Assembly: GCA_964016885.1 (NCBI GenBank)
Contig: OZ024744.1
Location: forward strand, 23,358,798 to 23,422,797
Length of the DNA: 64,000 bases
Reading direction: 5' to 3'
Source: Eledone cirrhosa
Taxonomy: Eukaryota > Mollusca > Cephalopoda > Octopoda > Eledonidae
This document shows positions 23,935-39,004 of this stretch, piece by piece. Position 1 is the stretch's first letter. Each line of letters begins with the position of its first letter. A program made the position numbers and the translations under genes. Under the pieces are notes generated by a model. The model saw only the letters and a list, made by a program, of their open reading frames with translations, did no database searches and was not told the origin of the DNA.

Positions 23935-26900
23935 ACTCGTTTTAACAACAGTTGAATCTTAAGAACTGATTCGTTTTAACAACAGCTGAATCTTAAGATA
24001 AAACTCGTTTTAACAACAGTTGAATCTTAAGATAAAATTCGTATTAACAACAGTTGAATCTTAAGAACTGACTCGTTTTAACAACAGATGAATCTTAAGA
24101 TAATACTCGTTTTAACAACAGTTGAATCTTAAGAACTGACTCGTTTTATCAACAGTTCAACCTTAAGCACTGACTCGTTTTAACAACAGTTGAATCTTCA
24201 AATAAAACTCGTTTTAACAACAGTTGATTCTTCAGAACTGACTCGTTTTAACAACAGATGAATCTTAAGATAAAACTCGTTTTAACAACAGTTGAATCTT
24301 AAGAACTGACTCATTTTAACAACAGCTGAATCTGTAGATAAAACTCGTTTTAACAACAGTTGAATCTTAAGAACTGACTCGTTTTATCAACAGTTCAACC
24401 TTAAGAAGTGACTCGTTTTAACAACAGTTGAATCCTCGAATAAAACTCGTTTTAACAACAGTTGAATCTTAAGAACTGACTCGTTTTAACAACAGCTAAA
24501 TCTTAAGATAAAACTCGTTTTAACAACAGTTGAATCTTAAGAACTGACTCGTTTTATCAACAGTTCAACCTTAAGAACTGACTCATCTTAACAACAGTTG
24601 AATCTTCAAATAAAATTCGTTTTAACAACAGTTGAATCTTAAGAACTGACTCGTTTTAACAACAGTTGAATCTTAAGATAAAACTCGTTTTAACAACAGT
24701 TGAATCTTAAGAACTGACTCATTTTAACAACAGCTGAATCTTAAGATAAAACTCGTTTTAACAACAGTTGAATCTTAAGATAAAATTCGTTTTAACAACA
24801 GTTGAATCTTAAGAACTGACTCGTTTTAACAACAGCTGAATCTTAAGATAAAACTCGTTTTAACAACAGTTGAATCTTAAGAACTGACTCGTTTTATCAA
24901 CAGTTCAACCTTAAGCACTGACTCGTTTTAACAACAGTTGAATCTTCAAATAAAACTCGTTTTAACAACAGTTGATTCTTCAGAACTGACTCGTTTTAAC
25001 AACAGTTGAATCTTAAGATAAAACTCGTTTTAACAACAGTTGAATCTTAAGAACTGACTCGTTTTAACAACGGCTGAATTTTAAGATAAACTCGTTTTAA
25101 CAACAGTCGAATCTTAAGAACTGACTCGTTTTAACAACAGCTAAATCTTAAGATAAAACTCGTTTTAACAACAGTTGAATCTTAAGGTAAAATTCGTTTT
25201 AACAACAGTTGAATCTTAAGAACTGACTCGTTTTAACAACAGCTGAATCCTCAAATAAAACTCGTTTTAACAACAGTTGAATCTTAAGAACTGACTCGTT
25301 TTAACAACAGTTGAATCTTAAGATAAAACTGGTTTTAACAACAGTTGAATTTTAAGAACTGACTCATTTTAACAACAGTTGAATCTTAAGAACTGATTCG
25401 TTTTAACAACAGTTGAATCTTCAGATAAAACTCGTTTTAACTACAGTTGAATCTTAAGAACTGACTAGTTTTAACAACAGTTGAATCTTAAGATAAAACT
25501 CGTTTTTACAACAGTTGAATCTTAAGAACTGACTCGTTTTAACAACAGTTGAATCTTAAGAACTGATTCGTTTTAACAACAGCTGAATCTTAAGATAGAA
25601 CTCGTTTTACAACAGTTGAATCTTAAGAACTGACTCGTTTTATCAACAGTTCAACCTTAAAGAACTGACTCATCTTAACAACAGTTGAATCTTCAAATAA
25701 AACTCGTTTTAACAACAGTTGAATCTTAAGAACTGATTCGTTTTAACAACAGCTGAATCTTAAGATAAAACTCGTTTTAACAACAGTTGAATCTTAAGAA
25801 CTGACTCGTTTTAACAACGGCTGAATTTTAAGATAAACTCGTTTTAACAACAGTTGAATCTTAAGAACTGACTCGTTTTAACAACAGCTAAATCTTAAGA
25901 TAAAACTCGTTTTAACAACAGTTGAATCTTAAGAACTGACTCGTTTTATCAACAGTTCAACCTTAAGAACTGACTCATCTTAACAACAGTTGAATCTTCA
26001 AATAAAATTCGTTTTAACAACAGTTGAATCTTAAGAACTGATTCGTTTTAACAACAGCTGAATCTTAAGATAAAACTCGTTTTAACAACAGTTGAATCTT
26101 AAGGTAAAATTCGTTTTAACAACAGTTGAATCTTAAGAACTGACTCGTTTTAACAACAGTTGAATCTTGAGATAAAACTCGTTTTAACAACAGTTTAATC
26201 TTAAGAACTGACTCATTTTAACAACAGTTGAATCTTAAGATAAAACTCGTTTTAACAACAGTTGAATCTTAAGAACTGACTCGTTTTAACAACAGCTGAA
26301 TCTTAAGATAAAACTCGTTTTACAACAGTTGAATCTTAAGAACTGACTCGTTTTATCAACAGTTCAACCTTAAGAACTGACTCATCTTAACAACAGTTGA
26401 ATCTTCAAATAAAACTCGTTTTAACAACAGTTGAATCTTAAGAACTGATTCGTTTTAACAACAAGTGAATCTTAAGATAAAACTCGTTTTAACAACAGTT
26501 GAATCTTAAGATAAAATTCGTATTAACAACAGTTGAATCTTAAGAACTGACTCGTTTTAACAACAGATGAATCTTAAGATAAAACTCGTTTTAACAACAG
26601 TTGAATCTTAAGAACTGACTCGTTTTATCAACAGTTCAACCTTAAGCACTGACTCGTTTTAACAACAGTTGAATCTTCAAATAAAACTCGTTTTAACAAC
26701 AGTTGATTCTTCAGAACTGACTCGTTTTAACAACAGATGAATCTTAAGATAAAACTCGTTTTAACAACAGTTGAATCTGAAGAACTGACTCATTTTAACA
26801 ACAGCTGAATCTGTAGATAAAACTCGTTTTAACAACAGTTGAATCTTAAGAACTGACTCGTTTTATCAACAGTTCAACCTTAAGAACTGACTCGTTTTAA

Positions 26901-28110
26901 CAACAGTTGAATACTCAAATAAAACTCGTTTTAACAACAGTTGAATCTTAAGAACTGACTCATTTTAACAACAGTTGAATCTTAAGAACTGACTCGTTTT
27001 AACAACGGCTGAATTTTAAGATAAACTCGTTTTAACAACAGTTGAATCTTAAGAACTGACTCGTTTTAACAACAGCTAAATCTTAAGATAAAACTCGTTT
27101 TAACAACAGTTGAATCTTAAGAACTGACTCGTTTTATCAACAGTTCAACCTTAAGAACTGACTCATCTTAACAACAGTTGAATCTTCAAATAAAATTCGT
27201 TTTAACAACAGTTGAATCTTAAGAACTGACTCGTTTTAACAACAGTTGAATCTTAAGATAAAACTCGTTTTAACAACAGTTGAATCTTAAGAACTGACTC
27301 ATTTTAACAACAGCTGAATCTTAAGATAAAACTCGTTTTAACAACAGTTGAATCTTAAGATAAAATTCGTTTTAACAACAGTTGAATCTTAAGAACTGAC
27401 TCGTTTTAACAACAGCTGAATCTTAAGATAAAACTCGTTTTAACAACAGTTGAATCTTAATAACTGACTCGTTTTATCAACAGTTCAACCTTAAGCACTG
27501 ACTCGTTTTAACAACAGTTGAATCTTCAAATAAAACTCGTTTTAACAACAGTTGATTCTTCAGAACTGACTCGTTTTAACAACAGTTGAATCTTAAGATA
27601 AAACTCGTTTTAACAACAGTTGAATCTTAAGAACTGACTCATTCTAACAACAGCTGAATCTTTAGATAAAACTCGTTTTAACAACAGTTGAATCTTCAGA
27701 ACTGACTCGTTTTATCAACAGTTCAACCTTAAGAACTGACTCGTTTTAACAACAGTTGAATCCTCAAATAAAACTCGTTTTAACAAAAGTTGAATCTTAA
27801 GAACTGACTCGTTTTAACAACAGTTGAATCTTAAGATAAAACTCGTTTTAACAACAGTTGAATCTTAAGAACTGACTCATTTTAACAACAGTTGAATCTT
27901 AAGAACTGATTCGTTTTAACAACAGTTGAATCTTCAGATAAAACTCGTTTTAACTACAGTTGAATCTTAAGAACTGACTAGTTTTAACAACAGTTGAATC
28001 TTAAGATAAAACTCGTTTTAACAACAGTTGAATCTTAAGAACTGGCTCATTTTAACAACGGTTGAATCTTAAGAACTGGCTCATTTTAACAACAGTTGAA
28101 TCTTAAGAAC
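23700..28110 (+). repeat. 4.4-kb tandem duplication, copy 1 (with 135-bp deletion)
   Basis: This unit is followed head to tail by 28081-32627. The offset is 4,381 on the left (TAATAC 24101/28482, CCTCGAAT 24434/28815) and 4,516 on the right (CGGCT 25071/29587, CAAGTG 26462/30978, AATAAC 27459/31975, CATTCTAAC 27640/32156, CGGTTG 28059/32575). The 135-bp step is four monomers, including the 33-bp CGGCT one, absent here between the CCTCGAAT and GCTAAATC monomers near 24,470. The right part is also a copy of 18705-22135. Confidence 0.85.
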
Positions 28111-31100
28111 TGACTCGTTTTAACAACGGCTGAATTTTAAGATAAACTCGTTTTAACAACAGTTGAATCTTAAGAACTGACTCGTTTTAACAACAGCTAA
28201 ATCTTAAGATAAAACTCGTTTTAACAACAGTTGAATCTTAAGAACTGACTCGTTTTATCAACAGTTCAACCTTAAGAACTGACTCATCTTAACAACAGTT
28301 GAATCTTCAAATAAAACTCGTTTTAACAACAGTTGAATCTTAAGAACTGATTCGTTTTAACAACAGCTGAATCTTAAGATAAAACTCGTTTTAACAACAG
28401 TTGAATCTTAAGATAAAATTCGTATTAACAACAGTTGAATCTTAAGAACTGACTCGTTTTAACAACAGATGAATCTTAAGATAATACTCGTTTTAACAAC
28501 AGTTGAATCTTAAGAACTGACTCGTTTTATCAACAGTTCAACCTTAAGCACTGACTCGTTTTAACAACAGTTGAATCTTCAAATAAAACTCGTTTTAACA
28601 ACAGTTGATTCTTCAGAACTGACTCGTTTTAACAACAGATGAATCTTAAGATAAAACTCGTTTTAACAACAGTTGAATCTTAAGAACTGACTCATTTTAA
28701 CAACAGCTGAATCTGTAGATAAAACTCGTTTTAACAACAGTTGAATCTTAAGAACTGACTCGTTTTATCAACAGTTCAACCTTAAGAACTGACTCGTTTT
28801 AACAACAGTTGAATCCTCGAATAAAACTCGTTTTAACAACAGTTGAATCTTAAGAACTGACTCATTTTAACAACAGTTGAATCTTAAGATAAAACTCGTT
28901 TTAACAACAGTTGAATCTTAAGAACTGACTCGTTTTAACAACGGCTGAATTTTAAGATAAACTCGTTTTAACAACAGTTGAATCTTAAGAACTGACTCGT
29001 TTTAACAACAGCTAAATCTTAAGATAAAACTCGTTTTAACAACAGTTGAATCTTAAGAACTGACTCGTTTTATCAACAGTTCAACCTTAAGAACTGACTC
29101 ATCTTAACAACAGTTGAATCTTCAAATAAAATTCGTTTTAACAACAGTTGAATCTTAAGAACTGACTCGTTTTAACAACAGTTGAATCTTAAGATAAAAC
29201 TCGTTTTAACAACAGTTGAATCTTAAGAACTGACTCATTTTAACAACAGCTGAATCTTAAGATAAAACTCGTTTTAACAACAGTTGAATTTTAAGATAAA
29301 ATTCGTTTTAACAACAGTTGAATCTTAAGAACTGACTCGTTTTAACAACAGCTGAATCTTAAGATAAAACTCGTTTTAACAACAGTTGAATCTTAAGAAC
29401 TGACTCGTTTTATCAACAGTTCAACCTTAAGCACTGACTCGTTTTAACAACAGTTGAATCTTCAAATAAAACTCGTTTTAACAACAGTTGATTCTTCAGA
29501 ACTGACTCGTTTTAACAACAGTTGAATCTTAAGATAAAACTCGTTTTAACAACAGTTGAATCTTAAGAACTGACTCGTTTTAACAACGGCTGAATTTTAA
29601 GATAAACTCGTTTTAACAACAGTTGAATCTTAAGAACTGACTCGTTTTAACAACAGCTAAATCTTAAGATAAAACTCGTTTTAACAACAGTTGAATCTTA
29701 AGGTAAAATTCGTTTTAACAACAGTTGAATCTTAAGAACTGACTCGTTTTAACAACAGCTGAATCCGCAAATAAAACTCGTTTTAACAACAGTTGAATCT
29801 TAAGAACTGACTCGTTTTAACAACAGTTGAATCTTAAGATAAAACTGGTTTTAACAACAGTTGAATTTTAAGAACTGACTCATTTTAACAACAGTTGAAT
29901 CTTAAGAACTGATTCGTTTTAACAACAGTTGAATCTTCAGATAAAACTCGTTTTAACTACAGTTGAATCTTAAGAACTGACTAGTTTTAACAACAGTTGA
30001 ATCTTAAGATAAAACTCGTTTTTACAACAGTTGAATCTTAAGAACTGACTCGTTTTAACAACAGTTGAATCTTAAGAACTGATTCGTTTTAACAACAGCT
30101 GAATCTTAAGATAAAACTCGTTTTACAACAGTTGAATCTTAAGAACTGACTCGTTTTATCAACAGTTCAACCTTAAAGAACTGACTCATCTTAACAACAG
30201 TTGAATCTTCAAATAAAACTCGTTTTAACAACAGTTGAATCTTAAGAACTGATTCGTTTTAACAACAGCTGAATCTTAAGATAAAACTCGTTTTAACAAC
30301 AGTTGAATCTTAAGAACTGACTCGTTTTAACAACGGCTGAATTTTAAGATAAACTCGTTTTAACAACAGTTGAATCTTAAGAACTGACTCGTTTTAACAA
30401 CAGCTAAATCTTAAGATAAAACTCGTTTTAACAACAGTTGAATCTTAAGAACTGACTCGTTTTATCAACAGTTCAACCTTAAGAACTGACTCATCTTAAC
30501 AACAGTTGAATCTTCAAATAAAATTCGTTTTAACAACAGTTGAATCTTAAGAACTGATTCGTTTTAACAACAGCTGAATCTTAAGATAAAACTCGTTTTA
30601 ACAACAGTTGAATCTTAAGGTAAAATTCGTTTTAACAACAGTTGAATCTTAAGAACTGACTCGTTTTAACAACAGTTGAATCTTGAGATAAAACTCGTTT
30701 TAACAACAGTTGAATCTTAAGAACTGACTCATTTTAACAACAGTTGAATCTTAAGATAAAACTCGTTTTAACAACAGTTGAATCTTAAGAACTGACTCGT
30801 TTTAACAACAGCCGAATCTTAAGATAAAACTCGTTTTACAACAGTTGAATCTTAAGAACTGACTCGTTTTATCAACAGTTCAACCTTAAGAACTGACTCA
30901 TCTTAACAACAGTTGAATCTTCAAATAAAACTCGTTTTAACAACAGTTGAATCTTAAGAACTGATTCGTTTTAACAACAAGTGAATCTTAAGATAAAACT
31001 CGTTTTAACAACAGTTGAATCTTAAGATAAAATTCGTATTAACAACAGTTGAATCTTAAGAACTGACTCGTTTTAACAACAGATGAATCTTAAGATAAAA

Positions 31101-32627
31101 CTCGTTTTAACAACAGTTTAATCTTAAGAACTGACTCGTTTTATCAACAGTTCAACCTTAAGCACTGACTCGTTTTAACAACAGTTGAATCTTCAAATAA
31201 AACTCGTTTTAACAACAGTTGATTCTTCAGAACTGACTCGTTTTAACAACAGATGAATCTTAAGATAAAACTCGTTTTAACAACAGTTGAATCTGAAGAA
31301 CTGACTCATTTTAACAACAGCTGAATCTGTAGATAAAACTCGTTTTAACAACAGTTGAATCTTAAGAACTGACTCGTTTTATCAACAGTTCAACCTTAAG
31401 AACTGACTCGTTTTAACAACAGTTGAATACTCAAATAAAACTCGTTTTAACAACAGTTGAATCTTAAGAACTGACTCATTTTAACAACAGTTGAATCTTA
31501 AGAACTGACTCGTTTTAACAACGGCTGAATTTTAAGATAAACTCGTTTTAACAACAGTTGAATCTTAAGAACTGACTCGTTTTAACAACAGCTAAATCTT
31601 AAGATAAAACTCGTTTTAACAACAGTTGAATCTTAAGAACTGACTCGTTTTATCAACAGTTCAACCTTAAGAACTGACTCATCTTAACAACAGTTGAATC
31701 TTCAAATAAAATTCGTTTTAACAACAGTTGAATCTTAAGAACTGACTCGTTTTAACAACAGTTGAATCTTAAGATAAAACTCGTTTTAACAACAGTTGAA
31801 TCTTAAGAACTGACTCATTTTAACAACAGCTGAATCTTAAGATAAAACTCGTTTTAACAACAGTTGAATTTTAAGATAAAATTCGTTTTAACAACAGTTG
31901 AATCTTAAGAACTGACTCGTTTTAACAACAGCTGAATCTTAAGATAAAACTCGTTTTAACAACAGTTGAATCTTAATAACTGACTCGTTTTATCAACAGT
32001 TCAACCTTAAGCACTGACTCGTTTTAACAACAGTTGAATCTTCAAATAAAACTCGTTTTAACAACAGTTGATTCTTCAGAACTGACTCGTTTTAACAACA
32101 GTTGAATCTTAAGATAAAACTCGTTTTAACAACAGTTGAATCTTAAGAACTGACTCATTCTAACAACAGCTGAATCTTTAGATAAAACTCGTTTTAACAA
32201 CAGTTGAATCTTCAGAACTGACTCGTTTTATCAACAGTTCAACCTTAAGAACTGACTCGTTTTAACAACAGTTGAATCCTCAAATAAAACTCGTTTTAAC
32301 AAAAGTTGAATCTTAAGAACTGACTCGTTTTAACAACAGTTGAATCTTAAGATAAAACTCGTTTTAACAACAGTTGAATCTTAAGAACTGACTCATTTTA
32401 ACAACAGTTGAATCTTAAGAACTGATTCGTTTTAACAACAGTTGAATCTTCAGATAAAACTCGTTTTAACTACAGTTGAATCTTAAGAACTGACTAGTTT
32501 TAACAACAGTTGAATCTTAAGATAAAACTCGTTTTAACAACAGTTGAATCTTAAGAACTGGCTCATTTTAACAACGGTTGAATCTTAAGAACTGGCTCAT
32601 TTTAACAACAGTTGAATCTTAAGAACT
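28081..32627 (+). repeat. 4.5-kb tandem duplication, copy 2
   Basis: This is the longer partner of 23700-28110 and keeps the four monomers missing there. It shares the private markers TAATACTCG, CCTCGAATAAA, CAAGTG, AATACTCAAAT and CGGTTG. The match ends near 32627, where AACTTATTCG replaces AACTGACTCG. Its right end, from 31593, is itself duplicated again at an offset of 1,868. Confidence 0.84.
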
Positions 32628-35600
32628 TATTCGTTTTAACAACAGTTGAATCTTAAGATAAAACTCGTTTTAACAACAGTTGAATCTTAAGAACTGACTC
32701 GTTTTAACAACAGCTGAATCTTAAGATAAAACTCGTTTTACAACAGTTGAATCTTAAGAACTGACTCGTTTTATCAACAGTTCAACCTTAAGAACTGACT
32801 CATCTTAACAACAGTTGAATCTTCAAATAAAACTCGTTTTAACAACAGTTGAATCTTAAGAACTGATTCGTTTTAACAACAGCTGAATCTTAAGATAAAA
32901 CTCGTTTTAACAACAGTTGAATCTTAAGATAAAATTCGTTTTAAAAACAGTTGAATCTTAAGAACTGACTCGTTTTAACAACAGCTGAATCTTAAGATAA
33001 AACTCGTTTTAACAACAGTTGAATCTTAAGAACTGACTCGTTTTATCAACAGTTCAGCCTTAAGCACTGACTCGTTTTAACAACAGTTGCATCTTCAAAT
33101 AAAACTCGTTTTAACAACAGTTGATTCTTCAGAACTGACTCGTTTTAACAACAGTTGAATCTTAAGATAAAACTCGTTTTAACAACAGTTGAATCTTAAG
33201 AACTGACTCGTTTTAACAACAGCTGAATCTTAAGATAAAACTCGTTTTACAACAGTTGAATCTTAAGAACTGACTCGTTTTATCAACAGTTCAACCTTAA
33301 GAACTGACTCATCTTAACAACAGTTGAATCTTCAAATAAAACTCGTTTTAACAACAGCTGAATCTTAAGATAAAACTCGTTTTAACAACAGTTGAATCTT
33401 AAGATAAAATTCGTTTTAAAAACAGTTGAATCTTAAGAACTGACTCGTTTTAACAACAGCTGAATCTTAAGATAAAACTCGTTTTAACAACAGTTGAATC
33501 TTAAGAACTGACTCGTTTTATCAACAGTTCAACCTTAAGAACTGACTCATCTTAACAACAGTTGAATCTTCAAATAAAATTCGTTTTAACAACAGTTGAA
33601 TCTTAAGAACTGACTCGTTTTAACAACAGTTGAATCTTAAGATAAAACTCGTTTTAACAACAGTTGAATCTTAAGAACTGACTCATTTTAACAACAGCTG
33701 AATCTTAAGATAAAACTCGTTTTAACAACAGTTGAATTTTAAGATAAAATTCGTTTTAACAACAGTTGAATCTTAAGAACTGACTCGTTTTAACAACAGC
33801 TGAATCTTAAGATAAAACTCGTTTTAACAACAGTTGAATCTTAATAACTGACTCGTTTTATCAACAGTTCAACCTTAAGCACTGACTCGTTTTAACAACA
33901 GTTGAATCTTCAAATAAAACTCGTTTTAACAACAGTTGATTCTTCAGAACTGACTCGTTTTAACAACAGTTGAATCTTAAGATAAAACTCGTTTTAACAA
34001 CAGTTGAATCTTAAGAACTGACTCATTCTAACAACAGCTGAATCTTTAGATAAAACTCGTTTTAACAACAGTTGAATCTTCAGAACTGACTCGTTTTATC
34101 AACAGTTCAACCTTAAGAACTGACTCGTTTTAACAACAGTTGAATCCTCAAATAAAACTCGTTTTAACAAAAGTTGAATCTTAAGAACTGACTCGTTTTA
34201 ACAACAGTTGAATCTTAAGATAAAACTCGTTTTAACAACAGTTGAATCTTAAGAACTGACTCATTTTAACAACAGTTGAATCTTAAGAACTGATTCGTTT
34301 TAACAACAGTTGAATCTTCAGATAAAACTCGTTTTAACTACAGTTGAATCTTAAGAACTGACTAGTTTTAACAACAGTTGAATCTTAAGATAAAACTCGT
34401 TTTAACAACAGTTGAATCTTAAGAACTGGCTCATTTTAACAACGGTTGAATCTTAAGAACTGGCTCATTTTAACAACAGTTGAATCTTAAGAACTTATTC
34501 GTTTTAACAACAGTTGAATCTTAAGATAAAACTCGTTTTAACAACAGTTGAATCTTAAGAACTGACTCGTTTTAACAACAGCTGAATCTTAAGATAAAAC
34601 TCGTTTTACAACAGTTGAATCTTAAGAACTGACTCGTTTTATCAACAGTTCAACCTTAAGAACTGACTCATCTTAACAACAGTTGAATCTTCAAATAAAA
34701 CTCGTTTTAACAACAGTTGAATCTTAAGAACTGATTCGTTTTAACAACAGCTGAATCTTAAGATAAAACTCGTTTTAACAACAGTTGAATCTTAAGATAA
34801 AATTCGTTTTAAAAACAGTTGAATCTTAAGAACTGACTCGTTTTAACAACAGCTGAATCTTAAGATAAAACTCGTTTTAACAACAGTTGAATCTTAAGAA
34901 CTGACTCGTTTTATCAACAGTTCAGCCTTAAGCACTGACTCGTTTTAACAACAGTTGCATCTTCAAATAAAACTCGTTTTAACAACAGTTGATTCTTCAG
35001 AACTGACTCGTTTTAACAACAGTTGAATCTTAAGATAAAACTCGTTTTAACAACAGTTGAATCTTAAGAACTGACTCGTTTTAACAACAGCTGAATCTTA
35101 AGATAAAACTCGTTTTACAACAGTTGAATCTTAAGAACTGACTCGTTTTATCAACAGTTCAACCTTAAGAACTGACTCATCTTAACAACAGTTGAATCTT
35201 CAAATAAAACTCGTTTTAACAACAGCTGAATCTTAAGATAAAACTCGTTTTAACAACAGTTGAATCTTAAGATAAAATTCGTTTTAAAAACAGTTGAATC
35301 TTAAGAACTGACTCGTTTTAACAACAGCTGAATCTTAAGATAAAACTCGTTTTAACAACAGTTGAATCTTAAGAACTGACTCGTTTTATCAACAGTTCAA
35401 CCTTAAGCACTGACTCGTTTTAACAACAGTTGCATCTTCAAATAAAACTCGTTTTAACAACAGTTGATTCTTCAGAACTGACTCGTTTTAACAACAGTTG
35501 AATCTTAAGATAAAACTCGTTTTAACAACAGTTGAATCTTAAGAACTGACTCATTTTAACAACAGCTGAATCTCTAGATAAAACTCGTTTTAACAACAGT

Positions 35601-38600
35601 TTAATATTAAGAACTGACTCGTTTTATCAACAGTTCAACCTTAAGAACTGACTCGTTTTAACAACAGTTGAATCCTCAAATAAAACTCGTTTTAACAACA
35701 GTTGAATCTTAAGAACTGACTCATTTTAACAACAGTTGAATCTTAAGATAAAACTCGTTTTAACAACAGTTGAATCTTAAGAACTGACTCGTTTTAACAA
35801 CGGCTGAATTTTAAGATAAACTCGTTTTAACAACAGTTGAATCTTAAGAACTGACTCGTTTTAACAACAGCTAAATCTTAAGATAAAACTCGTTTTAACA
35901 ACAGTTGAATCTTAAGAACTGACTCGTTTTATCAACAGTTCAACCTTAAGAACTGACTCATCTTAACAACAGTTGAATCTTCAAATAAAATTCGTTTTAA
36001 CAACAGTTGAATCTTAAGAACTGATTCGTTTTAACAACAGCTGAATCTTAAGATAAATCTCGTTTTAACAACAGTTGAATCTTAAGGTAAAATTCGTTTT
36101 AACAACAGTTGAATCTTAAGAACTGACTCGTTTTAACAACAGTTGAATCTTAAGATAAAACTCGTTTTAACAACAGTTGAATCTTAAGAACTGACTCATT
36201 TTAACAACAGTTGCATCTTAAGATAAAACTCGTTTTAACAACAGTTGAATCTTAAGAACTGACTCGTTTTAACAACAGCTGAATCTTAAGATAAAACTCG
36301 TTTTACAACAGTTGAATCTTAAGAACTGACTCGTTTTATCAACAGTTCAACCTTAAGAACTGACTCATCTTAACAACAGTTGAATCTTCAAATAAAACTC
36401 GTTTTAACAACAGTTGAATCTTAAGAACTGATTCGTTTTAACAACAAGTGAATCTTAAGATAAAACTCGTTTTAACAACAGTTGAATCTTAAGATAAAAT
36501 TCGTATTAACAACAGTTGAATCTTAAGAACTGACTCGTTTTAACAACAGATGAATATTAAGATAAAACTCGTTTTAACAACAGTTTAATCTTAAGAACTG
36601 ACTCGTTTTATCAACAGTTCAACCTTAAGCACTGACTCGTTTTAACAACAGTTGAATCTTCAAATAAAACTCGTTTTAACAACAGTTGATTCTTCAGAAC
36701 TGACTCGTTTTAACAACAGATGAATCTTAAGATAAAACTCGTTTTAACAACAGTTGAATCTGAAGAACTGACTCATTTTAACAACAGCTGAATCTGTAGA
36801 TAAAACTCGTTTTAACAACAGTTGAATCTTAAGAACTGACTCGTTTTATCAACAGTTCAACCTTAAGAACTGACTCGTTTTAACAACAGTTGAATACTCA
36901 AATAAAACTCGTTTTAACAACAGTTGAATCTTAAGAACTGACTCATTTTAACAACAGTTGAATCTTAAGAACTGACTCGTTTTAACAACGGCTGAATTTT
37001 AAGATAAACTCGTTTTAACAACAGTTGAATCTTAAGAACTGACTCGTTTTAACAACAGCTAAATCTTAAGATAAAACTCGTTTTAACAACAGTTGAATCT
37101 TAAGAACTGACTCGTTTTATCAACAGTTCAACCTTAAGAACTGACTCATCTTAACAACAGTTGAATCTTCAAATAAAATTCGTTTTAACAACAGTTGAAT
37201 CTTAAGAACTGACTCGTTTTAACAACAGTTGAATCTTAAGATAAAACTCGTTTTAACAACAGTTGAATCTTAAGAACTGACTCATTTTAACAACAGCTGA
37301 ATCTTAAGATAAAACTCGTTTTAACAACAGTTGAATCTTAAGATAAAATTCGTTTTAACAACAGTTGAATCTTAAGAACTGACTCGTTTTAACAACAGCT
37401 GAATCTTAAGATAAAACTCGTTTTAACAACAGTTGAATCTTAATAACTGACTCGTTTTATCAACAGTTCAACCTTAAGCACTGACTCGTTTTAACAACAG
37501 TTGAATCTTCAAATAAAACTCGTTTTAACAACAGTTGATTCTTCAGAACTGACTCGTTTTAACAACAGTTGAATCTTAAGATAAAACTCGTTTTAACAAC
37601 AGTTGAATCTTAAGAACTGACTCATTCTAACAACAGCTGAATCTTTAGATAAAACTCGTTTTAACAACAGTTGAATCTTCAGAACTGACTCGTTTTATCA
37701 ACAGTTCAACCTTAAGAACTGACTCGTGTTAACAACAGTTGAATCCTCAAATAAAACTCGTTTTAACAAAAGTTGAATCTTAAGAACTGACTCGTTTTAA
37801 CAACAGTTGAATCTTAAGATAAAACTCGTTTTAACAACAGTTGAATCTTAAGAACTGACTCATTTTAACAACAGTTGAATCTTAAGAACTGATTCGTTTT
37901 AACAACAGTTGAATCTTCAGATAAAACTCGTTTTAACTACAGTTGAATCTTAAGAACTGACTAGTTTTAACAACAGTTGAATCTTAAGATAAAACTCGTT
38001 TTAACAACAGTTGAATCTTAAGAACTGGCTCATTTTAACAACGGTTGAATCTTAAGAACTGGCTCATTTTAACAACAGTTGAATCTTAAGAACTTATTCG
38101 TTTTAACAACAGTTGAATCTTAAGATAAAACTCGTTTTAACAACAGTTGAATCTTAAGAACTGACTCGTTTTAACAACAGCTGAATCTTAAGATAAAACT
38201 CGTTTTACAACAGTTGAATCTTAAGAACTGACTCGTTTTATCAACAGTTCAACCTTAAGAACTGACTCATCTTAACAACAGTTGAATCTTCAAATAAAAC
38301 TCGTTTTAACAACAGTTGAATCTTAAGAACTGATTCGTTTTAACAACAACTGAATCTTAAGATAAAACTCGTTTTAACAACAGTTGAATCTTAAGATAAA
38401 ATTCGTTTTAAAAACAGTTGAATCTTAAGAACTGACTCGTTTTAACAACAGCTGAATCTTAAGATAAAACTCGTTTTAACAACAGTTGAATCTTAAGAAC
38501 TGACTCGTTTTATCAACAGTTCAGCCTTAAGCACTGACTCGTTTTAACAACAGTTGCATCTTCAAATAAAACTCGTTTTAACAACAGTTAATTCTTCAGA

Positions 38601-39004
38601 ACTGACTCGTTTTAACAACAGTTGAATCTTAAGATAAAACTCGTTTTAACAACAGTTGAATCTTAAGAACTGACTCGTTTTAACAACAGCTGAATCTTAA
38701 GATAAAACTCGTTTTACAACAGTTGAATCTTAAGAACTGACTCGTTTTATCAACAGTTCAACCTTAAGAACTGACTCATCTTAACAACAGTTGAATCTTC
38801 AAATAAAACTCGTTTTAACAACAGCTGAATCTTAAGATAAAACTCGTTTTAACAACAGTTGAATCTTAAGATAAAATTCGTTTTAAAAACAGTTGAATCT
38901 TAAGAACTGACTCGTTTTAACAACAGCTGAATCTTAAGATAAAACTCGTTTTAACAACAGTTGAATCTTAAGAACTGACTCGTTTTATCAACAGTTCAAC
39001 CTTA
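30295..39004 (+). repeat. 3.2-kb block repeated at 5,467 bp (30.30-33.54 and 35.76-39.00 kb)
   Basis: CGGCT 30334/35801, AAGG 30617/36084, CAAGTG 30978/36445, CGTATTAAC 31035/36502 and AATAAC 31975/37442 share the offset 5,467. This equals 1,868 plus 3,599, as expected if the middle copy arose by the 1,868-bp duplication inside a larger one. Single differences are visible, for example CTTGAGAT near 30683 against CTTAAGAT near 36150. This accounts for most of 35,762-38,607, which otherwise has no features. Confidence 0.8.
31593..35408 (+). repeat. 1,868-bp tandem duplication (31,593-33,540 and 33,461-35,408)
   Basis: This is a unit of about 55 monomers. Landmarks at offset 1,868 are AATAAC 31975/33843, CATTC 32156/34024, CGGTTG 32575/34443 and CAGCCT 33055/34923. 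The match is about 80 bp longer than the period, so the copies are head to tail. The left limit is a GCTAAATC monomer facing GCTGAATC at about 31592/33460. The right limit is AAGAACTG facing AAGCACTG at about 33540/35408. Confidence 0.85.
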
